The notes below the pieces were generated by a model, which worked only from the letters and a program-made list of their open reading frames with translations, had not been told where the DNA came from and ran no database searches. From contig NW_025407849.1 in NCBI RefSeq assembly GCF_003324165.1, positions 526,980 to 590,979 on the forward strand: a DNA stretch of 64,000 nt, given 5' to 3'. The translations under genes were made by a program, and so were the position numbers. Positions 22,181-31,823 of the stretch are shown here, piece by piece (positions within the stretch are counted from its first letter, which is position 1; each line of letters starts with the position of its first letter). Origin of the DNA: Naegleria lovaniensis. Its lineage: Eukaryota; Heterolobosea; Eutetramitea; Acrasida; Naegleriidae.

Positions 22181-24061
22181 ATGAAACGACCCTCGGATCA
22201 AGTCTCACTCACTTCGACCACCAACAACCACGACCTGAATACCTGTACTAAAAAAGTGAAACGCACTCCTCCTACTGTTCATGAACAAGACCCCTCCGTG
22301 ATTGTTTCTATCGATTCGGATCAACAATTACAAACTCATCATCATGATGGAATGGTGAGTCTTTTGAAATTAGATGATGACTCGTTGGCTCATGTTTTTT
22401 CATTTCTTCATCCGCTCCATGATCTTCTCGGAAGTATCATGAGAACTTGTCGACGATGTTATGAACTCACCGGAGGAATTGCTTTGGATGCTCTGGACAA
22501 CAAGGTGTTGATTCCGAATGATCAACAATCTTCTCATCATGATGATGGAAAGAACAGCATACTCGTGCACAATGAAAAGGAACAGAAGAATGAAAAACAA
22601 GATGGCCGTAATTTCCATTCACTCTATGAAAAGGTTTCGTTAGGATTCAAACCCACAGGATGTCCCACACGATACTATGCCACTAAAAAGAATATTCAAT
22701 TCTCGAGTGATTTCATGTTGAGATTATTTAAAATCATTCACAAGTGCAATCCAGTGAATGGATGCAAATATTTGGATTTGGGAAGGGAAGGTGATTGCAA
22801 TGATCTGGTTAAGATGAATTTCTCGATGGAAATGTTTCAATTTGCATTACAAACTGGAATATTCACGGGACTGAAAAGATTAAGATTTGGTTGTTCCTTT
22901 CACACTTTTGTGAAAAACTTGAAACAGGACGAAATGCAAGTGCTGTTGGCTTGGTTTTCAACTTTGAAGAATTTGGAACATTTGGAAGTACCGTCGTTGG
23001 ATTCGTGGGAAGACTACTCCAATGAAATGCCGCCTCAGTCCTTGACATACATGCTCTACAAGACTCTTCTCACCAATTGCACAAAACTCAAGTCGTTGAA
23101 ATGTGGTCTCTGTTGTACACAGCCATTTGGAGACCACCTTGTTTTTGACAGCTTGGAAGAATTGGATCTGTTGTACTACTTTCCCGAAGAAAATTTTGAT
23201 TATCTGTTCAAGACCATTCCAAACTTGAAAAAGCTCACTATGGGGTATCACATGTGCTATTCTAATGAGCTGTTTCAATCGATTGCCACCAATTGTAAGA
23301 AATTGTTGGATTTCAAATTTGGTGAACGATATTTGCATGAAAGTGGAAATGTGCCAATAATTTTCAACTCAATGACTCAACTTGAAAGTTTACATTTCGA
23401 TGGAGGCATGCCCTACGAAGAAGACTTGAGAGAGATTGCTGCAAAATGTACAAATCTTGTCTATTTCTCAACAAGTGAGGAATATGAAGGCGATGATTAT
23501 TCCATACAGGACTTTTTGAATGACATGAAACTAAGACTGAGAAATTTTGACTTGAACTACTTGTTCAATACAGATGAAGAAGGCGACGATCAAGAAGAGA
23601 ATGAAGAAGATGGCGATCAAGAGAATGATGAAACGGGAGATGATAAAGTAAATAATGAATCAAAGAGAGCTGAAAAGACCTTGCATTCTATTAACAAGAA
23701 ATATCCTTGCATTGAAGTTTTAAATGGCCACTCTGAATCACTCCCAGCAAATATGACTATTCAACAATTATTCCAACATTTACCAAATTTGAAAATTGTG
23801 AATATCAACATTATGGCTGAGGGATGCGACAAGACATTTGAGGACGTTGAGCAGGATGTGAAAACAAGATTGGAAGCAACCAATACTTTATTGAAATTGA
23901 TTCATGGAGAGAATAGAGAGCTGTGTGACCATCTCATTGATGATCGTTTCACATTCACAACCATTCGCATCGATGAAGGTGCCACTGTTCGCTTGAAAAT
24001 CAAAATTGTAGAAGTGAATTATGACGGATTTGTTTCTTTCAAAGTCATGAAACTTGAATAA
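22181..24061 (+). CDS. F-box/LRR-like protein
   Basis: Single exon, 626 residues, ATG at 22181 after an A-run. Residues 1-55 are disordered and contain a basic KKVKR stretch. An F-box-like segment follows at about 60-95 (MVSLLKLDDDSLAHVFSFLHPLHDLLGSIMRTCRRCYEL). Then come irregular leucine-rich repeats of 25-30 residues (FTGLKRLRFG, LKNLEHLEVPSLD, IPNLKKLTMGY, MTQLESLHFDG). Near residue 465 an acidic insert (DEEGDDQEENEEDGDQEND) interrupts the repeats. Likely a substrate receptor of an SCF ubiquitin ligase; the substrate is unknown. It is a different subfamily from the LRR gene at 15696. Confidence 0.75.
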   Translation: MKRPSDQVSLTSTTNNHDLNTCTKKVKRTPPTVHEQDPSVIVSIDSDQQLQTHHHDGMVSLLKLDDDSLAHVFSFLHPLHDLLGSIMRTCRRCYELTGGIALDALDNKVLIPNDQQSSHHDDGKNSILVHNEKEQKNEKQDGRNFHSLYEKVSLGFKPTGCPTRYYATKKNIQFSSDFMLRLFKIIHKCNPVNGCKYLDLGREGDCNDLVKMNFSMEMFQFALQTGIFTGLKRLRFGCSFHTFVKNLKQDEMQVLLAWFSTLKNLEHLEVPSLDSWEDYSNEMPPQSLTYMLYKTLLTNCTKLKSLKCGLCCTQPFGDHLVFDSLEELDLLYYFPEENFDYLFKTIPNLKKLTMGYHMCYSNELFQSIATNCKKLLDFKFGERYLHESGNVPIIFNSMTQLESLHFDGGMPYEEDLREIAAKCTNLVYFSTSEEYEGDDYSIQDFLNDMKLRLRNFDLNYLFNTDEEGDDQEENEEDGDQENDETGDDKVNNESKRAEKTLHSINKKYPCIEVLNGHSESLPANMTIQQLFQHLPNLKIVNINIMAEGCDKTFEDVEQDVKTRLEATNTLLKLIHGENRELCDHLIDDRFTFTTIRIDEGATVRLKIKIVEVNYDGFVSFKVMKLE

Positions 24062-24152
24062 CACTCTTCACGTGGGCAATAGAATTTTTAACAGGTCATG
24101 ATTTGAACTGTTTTGATAATTTATAATTTACAAAATTGTATACCAATATTGA

Positions 24153-25349
24153 TCAATACAATGAGATTCCTAAGGACTTGCTCAACTCATCCAAATTCCA
24201 ATACACAATTCTTCCGTCTAAGGCAGCTGTTGAGAACTTTTGAATGCAGAACTCTTTTTGAGAGGAACTCATGGATGATAACGAACAAATGGATGTGATT
24301 GATCGGTAGTGTCGAGTCGTTGGAAGTTGTAAATTTTGCAAATTATGTAATCCAACGACATTTTGTGCTTGGATACGACCAATAACCGTTTTGACAGATG
24401 GCACTGATTGTCCAGATGATGATTGAGGAGTTGTCACACCTTTTCCATCGTCACACGATCCTTTGAGAATCCATTGAGAAGTTCCTTCTTGCAAAGCAAA
24501 AGCATAAGGTACACAATCATGACCAACAGCAATGAATGAATGATCCGATAAAAAGAGACCTCTCGTGAATGGTAATTTGGAATGTCGAACAATTTGAGCT
24601 AATTGGTTTTTGAAATCAAAATTATTCAAATCCACAAACTGAACCGTAGAATCATGAGCCACTAATGCAATCCATCGTCCACTGGGTGAAAATTGAACAT
24701 CATGGAGCCAACCTTTGGAGTGGAATTCTGCCAAACAATCTCCAAATTTTTGATCTTTGTTAGGGTTTTTACCATCCAATTCATTCATATGCACCTTAAA
24801 TAATCGACTTTTGAAATCACATGATCCGGTCAAAAGCAGTGTTGGATCGTGTGGATGCCATGCGAGACAAGTGACAGTACTTTTATGTTTGGTAAATCGT
24901 TTCGAATAGTAAAATCTATTTTCCTTATCATAGCAGCAAATAGAAACAGTTTTCGAAGAGCTTCCCACAGCAAAACGAGATTCATCGGGAGACCATTTAC
25001 AACATGTTGCAGATTTTGAAATGTATATTAACACAGGAATTGGTTTCCATTCTCCTTTGTCGTTGTTTTCAGATGAATGAAATTCCCAAACAAAGCAATT
25101 TTTATCTTGGGAGCAAGACAAGAGCTTGTTGGAATTTGGAGCCCAATCGAGTGCAGTAATGTAACTCGCATGTTCGGAAAGGACATGTTGCAGTGTCCAA
25201 TGTTGAAAACTTTCAGAGTGACAAGTGTCATAAATATGAATTTCAGAATTTGCTGGAGATAAGGCTGCAAGTGAACGATCCTTATTGAAGCAAAGACAAG
25301 AAATGGCAGGAACTAGAGGTGGTTGTTGAGAAGAAGCGACCAAGGACAT
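24153..25349 (-). CDS. ARPC1: Arp2/3 complex subunit ARPC1 (WD40)
   Basis: Minus strand, single exon, 398 residues; the ATG is at 25349 (the frame extends three codons further only through a TTG). The protein is a WD40 propeller with ARPC1-specific text: ISCLCFNKDRSLAAL, ITALDWAPNSNKLLSCSQDKNCFVWE, CCKWSPDESRFAVGSSSKTVSICCYD, CLAWHPHDPTLLLTGSCDFKSRLFK, GWLHDVQFSPSGRWIALVAHDSTV. ARPC1 is the p40 subunit that contacts the mother actin filament and nucleation-promoting factors. Length is slightly above the usual 370 because of a loop near residue 330. It is tail to tail with the F-box gene, 91 bp apart. Confidence 0.93.
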   Translation of the reverse strand: MSLVASSQQPPLVPAISCLCFNKDRSLAALSPANSEIHIYDTCHSESFQHWTLQHVLSEHASYITALDWAPNSNKLLSCSQDKNCFVWEFHSSENNDKGEWKPIPVLIYISKSATCCKWSPDESRFAVGSSSKTVSICCYDKENRFYYSKRFTKHKSTVTCLAWHPHDPTLLLTGSCDFKSRLFKVHMNELDGKNPNKDQKFGDCLAEFHSKGWLHDVQFSPSGRWIALVAHDSTVQFVDLNNFDFKNQLAQIVRHSKLPFTRGLFLSDHSFIAVGHDCVPYAFALQEGTSQWILKGSCDDGKGVTTPQSSSGQSVPSVKTVIGRIQAQNVVGLHNLQNLQLPTTRHYRSITSICSLSSMSSSQKEFCIQKFSTAALDGRIVYWNLDELSKSLGISLY

Positions 25350-25450
25350 TGTTTTCAAAATTTTTGGTTTTTTTTTATTGAATCAAGCAAGAAGAAGAAG
25401 AATTTATTTGCACAAGTTCTCAGTTCCTTCATTCATTGATTTCACTGAAT

Positions 25451-26986
25451 TCACTTGTGTTCATAGAGAGGAATTTGCAGTTGATCACTCACTTTCACTG
25501 TCTTTTCTTTCAACCTAAAATATTTGGGCTCAAACTCTTGATTCTCTTCCATTCGTTTTTCTCGTTGTACTTGTTCAATTTGGTGTTTCTCTTGATAGGC
25601 ACCATCCAAATCTCCCATTTGAAGAGCATACGTAAGGGGATGCCATACTTTTCGAGATTCATTTTCAGCTTGTTCATGCAAAGGTTTCACACAAAGTTCG
25701 TTTGAAAATTCTGGGATGGCATTGGTAAATGAAGCTTGATAGAATAGCCATCGATGGTTGTTCGTCTTTTTTGAGGAATGTTTGAAATCATCATTCAATT
25801 CGGTAATTGTGTCATGGATGAATGGTAGTAGTTCACTTTGTTCACATAACACGTCGAAAGGTTGACATGGTGTCATGAAAATTTTACCTCCAACGTTTCC
25901 CTTAAAAGTAAATAATTTCTGATTCTTATATTGTACAAGTTCTCCCTTAATATCATTTTGTCCACTAAAGGAAATGTTCGCCTCTAATCCACTCTGTGGA
26001 CATGAAATTTTCAACACATCACCATTCGAAACATGGGACGAACCAAAAAACAGTCCATTGACAACCATATTTGGTAATACAAATGAATACTCTTCTTCCA
26101 AATCCTTTTGCACTCCACATTTGACATTCAACACATGACTTCCAGCAATACATGTTGCAACGGAATTTCCTCGAAATTTCACTACAATTTGAAACGTGGA
26201 TTCCATTTTAAAGTTTGCTTCCGAGTTGTCCATATAAAACGCACTCACTGGTGGATGATGAGAAATTTGTTCGGCCAAAACTGAAGTATTCGATTGGACG
26301 AGACAATGACGGAGAGTAGAGAAATTATGTGAATTTGATTGAGAGGACAACCATTTAGAAAACCAAGGGAGAGTTTGAGAGGGTTTTGAACAGCTGTCAG
26401 TTGCCAAATCATGTTCGAATGGATTCAAAGGTTTCCATTTTGCTTTAAAAATTTCTCCTAAAATTGGGTTATACGGCTTAATTCCTTCAAAACTATCTCC
26501 CCTCGTATTCGAACAGGATCCTAACGCAAACATTAAACACATCAACATTCGATCCAATTTCTTGTCCAAAAAACTCAATACTTTCAAACCAGCGGTCGGT
26601 TCACAATAATAAGTAAATAATTCTAGAGTTGAAATGGGTCTTAATAAGAACACTGGCGAACACATTTTGAGCAAATCAGTCTGAGGAGAAAGCTGTTTCA
26701 GAAACTGCCATAAAAGGGAATGATTGGATTTGGAGTCGGAATTTAATGATGGTTTTTTGTGAATCATACCACGATGGACATAGGGAGCTTGTTCATAAAT
26801 AAATTGTTCCGAAGTGTTGTTTTCAGAATATTGTTCTTGGAAAGAGTTATGGTCGACAGTTCTTTCACAATTTTTATGCTCATTGACAGATGTTTCCAAA
26901 GGCATTAGAAACAGTTGGTCAAAGAAAATTGGAGAGTCGGAGAGAAGGATTCGATGAACTTTTTTTTTGATTTGGCACTGAAACAT
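25451..26986 (-). CDS. Oxysterol-binding protein-related protein (ORP)
   Basis: Minus strand, 511 residues as an open frame. The ORD lipid-transfer domain starts near residue 90 (SLLWQFLKQLSPQTDLLKMCSPVFLLRP), carries the signature EQISHHPPVSAFY at about 238, and ends with the ORD C-terminal helix (EKRMEENQEFEPKYFR). The family swaps sterol or PI4P at membrane contacts. There is no PH domain, ankyrin repeat or FFAT in the frame, so it is of the short ORP type. Start uncertain: TTTCAG at 26978-26983 looks like a splice acceptor, so the ATG at 26986 may be intronic and upstream exons may exist at 27.0-27.3 kb. Confidence 0.9.
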   Translation of the reverse strand: MFQCQIKKKVHRILLSDSPIFFDQLFLMPLETSVNEHKNCERTVDHNSFQEQYSENNTSEQFIYEQAPYVHRGMIHKKPSLNSDSKSNHSLLWQFLKQLSPQTDLLKMCSPVFLLRPISTLELFTYYCEPTAGLKVLSFLDKKLDRMLMCLMFALGSCSNTRGDSFEGIKPYNPILGEIFKAKWKPLNPFEHDLATDSCSKPSQTLPWFSKWLSSQSNSHNFSTLRHCLVQSNTSVLAEQISHHPPVSAFYMDNSEANFKMESTFQIVVKFRGNSVATCIAGSHVLNVKCGVQKDLEEEYSFVLPNMVVNGLFFGSSHVSNGDVLKISCPQSGLEANISFSGQNDIKGELVQYKNQKLFTFKGNVGGKIFMTPCQPFDVLCEQSELLPFIHDTITELNDDFKHSSKKTNNHRWLFYQASFTNAIPEFSNELCVKPLHEQAENESRKVWHPLTYALQMGDLDGAYQEKHQIEQVQREKRMEENQEFEPKYFRLKEKTVKVSDQLQIPLYEHK

Positions 26987-27460
26987 AAAATCTCAAGTTC
27001 AATTTGTGTACTTGAAGTAAATATGATTTCCAGTAACCCGCCTTAAATGTCCTCAAAAAAGATTTTCATCATCCTCCTTGATTGGAACAATGTACACAAA
27101 GGCTAATACATTCATCTTTAATACCTCCTTTTTGTTTCTTCTTACCATGCCGATCTAAGGATTTGATGATGAGAATGTTTCTTCCAAGTTGGAACCTTGT
27201 CGAGCATGTTAAGTTGTTTTTAGAAAAAAAATTGTTGATACAGAATAGGAAGCATACGGAGATTATTTTCAACGTTAACAACTGCTGCACCTGTAACAGT
27301 TAGATTCATCATCTCTCGCTGCTCACTCGAGTATCATCCAAGTGGACATCTTTGAGAGAGATTTTGGGCACTCACTCTCCGTGATGTTTTAGAAAAGATC
27401 TCACCCACAGAGTCAATTCCTTTCATCATCGTTGTGTTTATTTTGTGTGTGGATATCATC
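26987..27460. other. Gap between divergent genes
   Basis: Shared upstream region of the ORP (minus) and CCCH (plus) genes. The minus strand is open at 27069-27290 and has GT donors that could belong to 5' exons of the ORP gene, but I cannot build a convincing model. Confidence 0.3.
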
Positions 27461-29122
27461 ATGAATATTCCGTTCAGAAAGGATCAACACCATCATCATC
27501 ATGGAAGTTTTGATCATCATATCACGGCGGAGAGGAATACGTTAGGATCATCTTCCTACATGTCGGATGGTGCTGGTTTACTTTCATCAAGTTTTTCCAA
27601 CGCTTCCGATTTGAGTAGCAGCAGTATTGGGAGTTATAATAGCGTGAACAGCACCAATTCATCTCTACTGAGCACGAGTACGGCTGCAACAGGATGGATG
27701 GGAATGAGTCCTCCGAATTATGTGATGGGTTTCAATGGAGGAAATCATTCATCATCATCTCCTCAACCTAACGGTTATCATCACACCAAGAGTAAAAGTA
27801 TGAACAGTGCGAATAACAACATGACCACATGGTTATCCTCTTCGGGCGGTAATCATCATCATTCCCAACAACATCCTAACAATACCATGCCGCAACAAGA
27901 TCATCATCAACATTTCGGTACTTCTCTTCTTTCCAACAGTCATCATCACCAACTCGGCACCCACCAACGCAGAATCACCACAGGTTCCTCGTCTTTTGAC
28001 TTTTCATCCTCTATGGATGACATATCTCTTATGGGACACAACTCGTCTGTGAGAGGCAGATCTGCTGCCACCAGTACTTTCAACTCGGTGTTTGGACCTA
28101 CTCAAACGAATTCAGTGCCAACAGAGCTTGAAATTCCCTCTCGCACTAGTGTTTGTTCAAATAACGTCATGACAAATATGGCTGAAGAACACGTGGATCC
28201 CACCATGCTATTACTTGATTCTCCCAAGGTGGGTCACAATCACAGTCGTTCTCAACATCTCAGTCATGACGATGGAATCAATGTGAACATGTTTGTTCGA
28301 TCAGTTGTTGGCAAGGTACTGTCGGATGACATGGAAGAATTCAACTCCTTCCATCATGTGAGTGGTCAACAGAATCATCATCATCATCACCACAACTACC
28401 AACAACAGCCAGCACTAAACAATAATCTCAACATGTCACCACAACCATCATCACCATTGTCACGTCGGTTCATGTCCATGTCCTGTCCAACTGTTCTAAA
28501 TTCGTTCCAAAATAGTATTGGATTCCAACTCTTTCAACAACAGCAACAACATCCTTTACAGCATGACAGTCATAATGGAACCAACAATTCATCAGTATCC
28601 TCAATCGATTTTGACTTAATTGAGTCTGTTATTGCTGGTGATGAATCCACAAGTGACCACACATTGCAAGGCAAAAAACCTTGTAAATACTTCTTCTCGG
28701 CAGAAGGTTGTACTTACGGAGATAGCTGCACTTTCCTACATTCACTCACTCCAAACACACGAAACAATCCACCAAATTTTGTATTAGGAGTTTCAACAAC
28801 CACAACAGCACCACCTTTGAATGGTAACTTGCATGGTTTTTCTTCTCATGCACCTGAACATGAAGATTTCCATCAAAATGGTTTTGTCATGAATAAGAAT
28901 GAACAACTTAATGCATACCAATACCATACGATGCAACAATATCCATCTAATAGCTCAATGGTGTCCACTACCCATGCAGTACATGGTGATGTTGCATCAT
29001 CTGTAAATAATGTCGCTAATCATTCAAACTCCTCTCTGGTATCTCATCAACAGCAAACATCCAATTCTCCTCCACAACAGCAACAGCAAATATGTCAATT
29101 ATGGCGGCGCATCCGACGTTGA
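27461..29122 (+). CDS. CCCH zinc-finger protein, 5' part, cut by transposon
   Basis: ATG at 27461; host codons run to 29101 (547 codons). The frame then enters the transposon and stops after seven foreign residues at 29122. The N-terminal 400 residues are low-complexity (His-, Ser-, Asn- and Gln-rich runs), as in RNA-binding regulators. A first CCCH finger is intact near residue 408: C-KYFFSAEG-C-TYGDS-C-TFL-H. A second finger begins as QQQQIC-QL and is broken here; its remainder is at 31335. As it stands the gene makes a 553-residue product lacking two C-terminal fingers. CCCH proteins usually bind AU-rich mRNA. Codons on both sides look normal, so the insertion appears recent. Confidence 0.85.
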   Translation: MNIPFRKDQHHHHHGSFDHHITAERNTLGSSSYMSDGAGLLSSSFSNASDLSSSSIGSYNSVNSTNSSLLSTSTAATGWMGMSPPNYVMGFNGGNHSSSSPQPNGYHHTKSKSMNSANNNMTTWLSSSGGNHHHSQQHPNNTMPQQDHHQHFGTSLLSNSHHHQLGTHQRRITTGSSSFDFSSSMDDISLMGHNSSVRGRSAATSTFNSVFGPTQTNSVPTELEIPSRTSVCSNNVMTNMAEEHVDPTMLLLDSPKVGHNHSRSQHLSHDDGINVNMFVRSVVGKVLSDDMEEFNSFHHVSGQQNHHHHHHNYQQQPALNNNLNMSPQPSSPLSRRFMSMSCPTVLNSFQNSIGFQLFQQQQQHPLQHDSHNGTNNSSVSSIDFDLIESVIAGDESTSDHTLQGKKPCKYFFSAEGCTYGDSCTFLHSLTPNTRNNPPNFVLGVSTTTTAPPLNGNLHGFSSHAPEHEDFHQNGFVMNKNEQLNAYQYHTMQQYPSNSSMVSTTHAVHGDVASSVNNVANHSNSSLVSHQQQTSNSPPQQQQQICQLWRRIRR

Positions 29123-29154
29123 AGCGCACTAAAAACCTGTCAGATATTCGTCAA
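29102..29154 (+). repeat. Left terminal inverted repeat
   Basis: Two-part end: 10-bp tip 29102-29111 and 22-bp inner block 29133-29154, matching the right end in inverted orientation; the 21-bp spacer does not match. Confidence 0.85.
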
Positions 29155-29186
29155 GTCAAAAATGAACATGAAAGCACAAAATAAAT

Positions 29187-31253
29187 TTATTCGTTAGCTG
29201 TCATGCAGCAGAAGAGGTAATAGTACTGGTTTAGGGTTGCAAGGTATCTGTCTTCCACAAGCTGTTCGTTGGAAGAGGTACGATAAATTCTCGTGGGATT
29301 TCCGTTCCCTCCAAACCTCATAGTATGAGCGAACATATCTTTGCCATACTTGTTCAGTCGTTCATGCACTGTCATGGCAAATGGGTACAATGTTCTGTAA
29401 ATAAATAAATACATGATCACATGTTCTTGGAGAATGTGTAAATAATAAGGCATTTTCCAATACGTGCCTATTGTGTCTCCAATAACAGGGACAATGACAG
29501 AAATATAATGGTCAATTTTCTTTGCAACGTTGTGTAAATCATTGTCTGAGCAAAATGTTGGTTGTACCAATAATTTAACGAGTTCAGATCCTGCTTGAAA
29601 TATTCTTGTCACCTTTCCAATCCAAACGTATGCAAGAGTAGAGAGTTGTTGATTACTTGCGTGCTTTTCCATGATTTGAGTGATATCTTCAATAATTTTG
29701 TTGCCATATGTTTCCCATACATCGTCTCCCATTAAATTAATTTTGTCATTTTGGCCATAATATCCTTTGTCCTTGTAGTATTGTTTCAACTCTTTTTGAC
29801 ATTGCTTTGAAATTTTCAATGCAGCATGCAATGCAATCTGTAAATGATTTTCTCCCAATCTCATGAATTGGTGCAAAATGTCAGGAATTCTTCGTAAAAT
29901 GGAAATATTGGCGAAAATAATATCACCTAAACCAGGGTGTCGGTGTCCCTTGTCAGTAAAAAGTTCAGTGAAACAATCCCAGGTTTCAATTTGGATTTTG
30001 CCTTCAATTGTCTCTCGTAATGATTTTCGTGTGTTTTCTTTGGACTGAAACAACATTTTCAGTATTTCTTGAGCTCGATTATTGTTTTTCCACTTGAGCG
30101 AAAACAAGAATTGTTTGTGTGTTTCATAATCAATAGGGCATACAAAACATATTCTATTCTTATCATCCGTTTGCAATGCAAGCATGTTTTTTAAATCTCC
30201 ACCCATTGCTACATTAAATTGCAACCGAATAATAATTTTCTCTGAGGTACAGGTTTTCACAAAATTTTTCAAAAACGAATCTTTCTGAAATAGAGCAATT
30301 GGTAATTCAAATATAAACCGATGGCTTTCAAATTTTGCAATCAATGATTCAATTGGCTTGAATGAGCTCAATAATGTACAATGATTGTCGCTGTTTTTAG
30401 GTAACGCTGCCAATAATTTGTAATTACTATGATGTTGTGCAGCATCGCAAATAACAAGCCCTAAAAAGCAAAGTATTTCATTCACTTTCCTACTTAATTT
30501 ATGGGCATCAGTGGACACTCTTGCCATTGAATAAACTTTAAATTCTCCTTTTTTGTTAAATCCAAATTTTCGGCTTCTGAATCCAGAAATCGGAGCATGT
30601 TCCAACCATTTTCCTGTCGAGCGTATCACTTCTATTACTTTTGTATTTGTTAATAATTTTGAAAAAGACTGAATTGGATCAATCGCAAAGCCTTTGATAT
30701 CGTTGTTGCTTTTGATGATGATCATCTCTTTTGCTATTTCATCCTTAATCCCTTTCCGATATTTCGAAATGGTTCGGTCACTGAATGGAATGTATTTTGT
30801 TTCATACAACTTTTTAATTTGTTTTTTGCTTAAACCAGTGTTGATGATATTACGTTCAACTTCTTCAATGGACAATCGATTATGTTTCTTTTCGACCATG
30901 TTGTTGTTTTCGTCAAGTGTTATGATTCGGAATTTAGTGTACCGCATTGTTGGGTGTATTGGATCAGAAAGCGTTAACGAGATATTTAATTCTGCATTAG
31001 TTTGATTGATGTAATTGAATTCCTGTAATTGCTTTGTAATTGATGAAATGATGGAGGACCATAATTGAGAACAAGCTGTTGTTTTACTAGCTTCAGCTAA
31101 AGCGAATAATGGTGTACGTTTTTTCTGAGCTAAATCCAGTCCTAGGACCTCTATCTTTCGTTTCAGTTTGTCTGTTGTTGCTTCAGTCAGCACTACTTGT
31201 TGCTTCGGTTTCCCTCTGCCCTTGTTGAACCAATCAGGAAGAGACTCACTCAT
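29187..31253 (-). CDS. Putative transposase of unclassified family
   Basis: Single frame of 688 residues on the minus strand, ATG at 31253, filling the element between its inverted ends. The N-terminus has a basic WFNKGRGKPK stretch and a Lys-rich segment with a helix-turn-helix-like look (SKKQIKKLYETKYIPFSDRTISKYRKG, in separate parts), as expected for end binding. Candidate catalytic acids include LVICDAAQHHSNY, CFVCPIDYETHK and RRIPDILHQFMRLGENHL. I cannot align them to a known DDE/D family with confidence. The frame is undamaged, so the copy may be autonomous. Placement inside inverted repeats is the main reason to call it a transposase. Confidence 0.65.
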   Translation of the reverse strand: MSESLPDWFNKGRGKPKQQVVLTEATTDKLKRKIEVLGLDLAQKKRTPLFALAEASKTTACSQLWSSIISSITKQLQEFNYINQTNAELNISLTLSDPIHPTMRYTKFRIITLDENNNMVEKKHNRLSIEEVERNIINTGLSKKQIKKLYETKYIPFSDRTISKYRKGIKDEIAKEMIIIKSNNDIKGFAIDPIQSFSKLLTNTKVIEVIRSTGKWLEHAPISGFRSRKFGFNKKGEFKVYSMARVSTDAHKLSRKVNEILCFLGLVICDAAQHHSNYKLLAALPKNSDNHCTLLSSFKPIESLIAKFESHRFIFELPIALFQKDSFLKNFVKTCTSEKIIIRLQFNVAMGGDLKNMLALQTDDKNRICFVCPIDYETHKQFLFSLKWKNNNRAQEILKMLFQSKENTRKSLRETIEGKIQIETWDCFTELFTDKGHRHPGLGDIIFANISILRRIPDILHQFMRLGENHLQIALHAALKISKQCQKELKQYYKDKGYYGQNDKINLMGDDVWETYGNKIIEDITQIMEKHASNQQLSTLAYVWIGKVTRIFQAGSELVKLLVQPTFCSDNDLHNVAKKIDHYISVIVPVIGDTIGTYWKMPYYLHILQEHVIMYLFIYRTLYPFAMTVHERLNKYGKDMFAHTMRFGGNGNPTRIYRTSSNEQLVEDRYLATLNQYYYLFCCMTANE

Positions 31254-31289
31254 TTTATTTTTGATTCCTTGTGATCAGCTGACGTGGGA

Positions 31290-31332
31290 TTGACGAATAT
31301 CTGACAGGTTTCTAGTACCAATTGCGCCGCCA
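31290..31332 (-). repeat. Right terminal inverted repeat
   Basis: Tip 31323-31332 and inner 22-bp block 31290-31311, inverse of the left end; spacer 11 bp here against 21 bp on the left. Confidence 0.85.
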
Positions 31333-31334
31333 TA

Positions 31335-31559
31335 AAAGGTGAATGTCGTTTTGGAGACAAGTGTCGCAATCTTCACCTTAAAAACAAATCAAAACTTGAT
31401 GAACACACCAAAAAGAAGCTCAAAACAATTCGTTGTAGATTTGGAGTGAATTGTCCTTTCGGTCACGAGTGCTATTATTTCCATGAGCAGTCTGATTTTG
31501 ATGATGACAGCAACAACACTTCCAAACCACCCTCTTCCTCAACTCAAAAACAACAATAA
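31335..31559 (+). pseudogene. CCCH zinc-finger protein, severed 3' part
   Basis: Seventy-four codons plus TAA (31557-31559) with no start of their own. They hold the rest of the second CCCH finger (GE-C-RFGDK-C-RNL-H) and a full third finger (IR-C-RFGVN-C-PFGHE-C-YYF-H), then an acidic and Ser/Gln tail. The frame joins that of 27461-29101 in phase 0 across the transposon. The fingers are undamaged. Expression would need excision or an unusual splice. Confidence 0.85.
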
Positions 31560-31823
31560 GGACTTGTGTAAATTTTGTGACAAAATGTAAATAACACCAA
31601 AACTAAATGTAAATAAATTCGTCTTCATCATGGCATGATTCATTGGTAGGACTTCAACAATGAATTGGATGTGTTGCGAACAAGGTAGTCAAATTTGATC
31701 GTCAAAACGCAGCGCAACGATTCCTTGAAGAAAAAAGTCCCAACATGTCGTTCACATCCTTGAATTGTGTTCACCAAGATCGGAGCCAAGGCATCAAGAC
31801 TGTCACCCTGTCAACGCAAAAAA

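Larger units (their letters stand above)
29102..31332 (-). mobile_element. DNA transposon, 2,231 bp, TA target duplication
   Basis: The element is bounded by inverted ends TGGCGGCGCA (29102-29111 and 31323-31332) and flanked by TA at 29100-29101 and 31333-31334. A further 22-bp perfect inverted repeat lies inside each end (29133-29154 and 31290-31311), separated from the tips by 21 and 11 bp of unlike sequence. The only gene inside is the minus-strand 688-residue frame. Host coding frame is continuous across the site if the element and one TA are removed, which fixes the borders to the base. TA duplication would fit Tc1/mariner-like or ISL2EU-like insertion, but the protein does not look like either, so the superfamily is left open. 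Confidence 0.85.

Noticed and set aside
27069-27290. Separate small gene upstream of the ORP gene
   Set aside because: No ATG at its start; at best these are 5' exons of the ORP gene.
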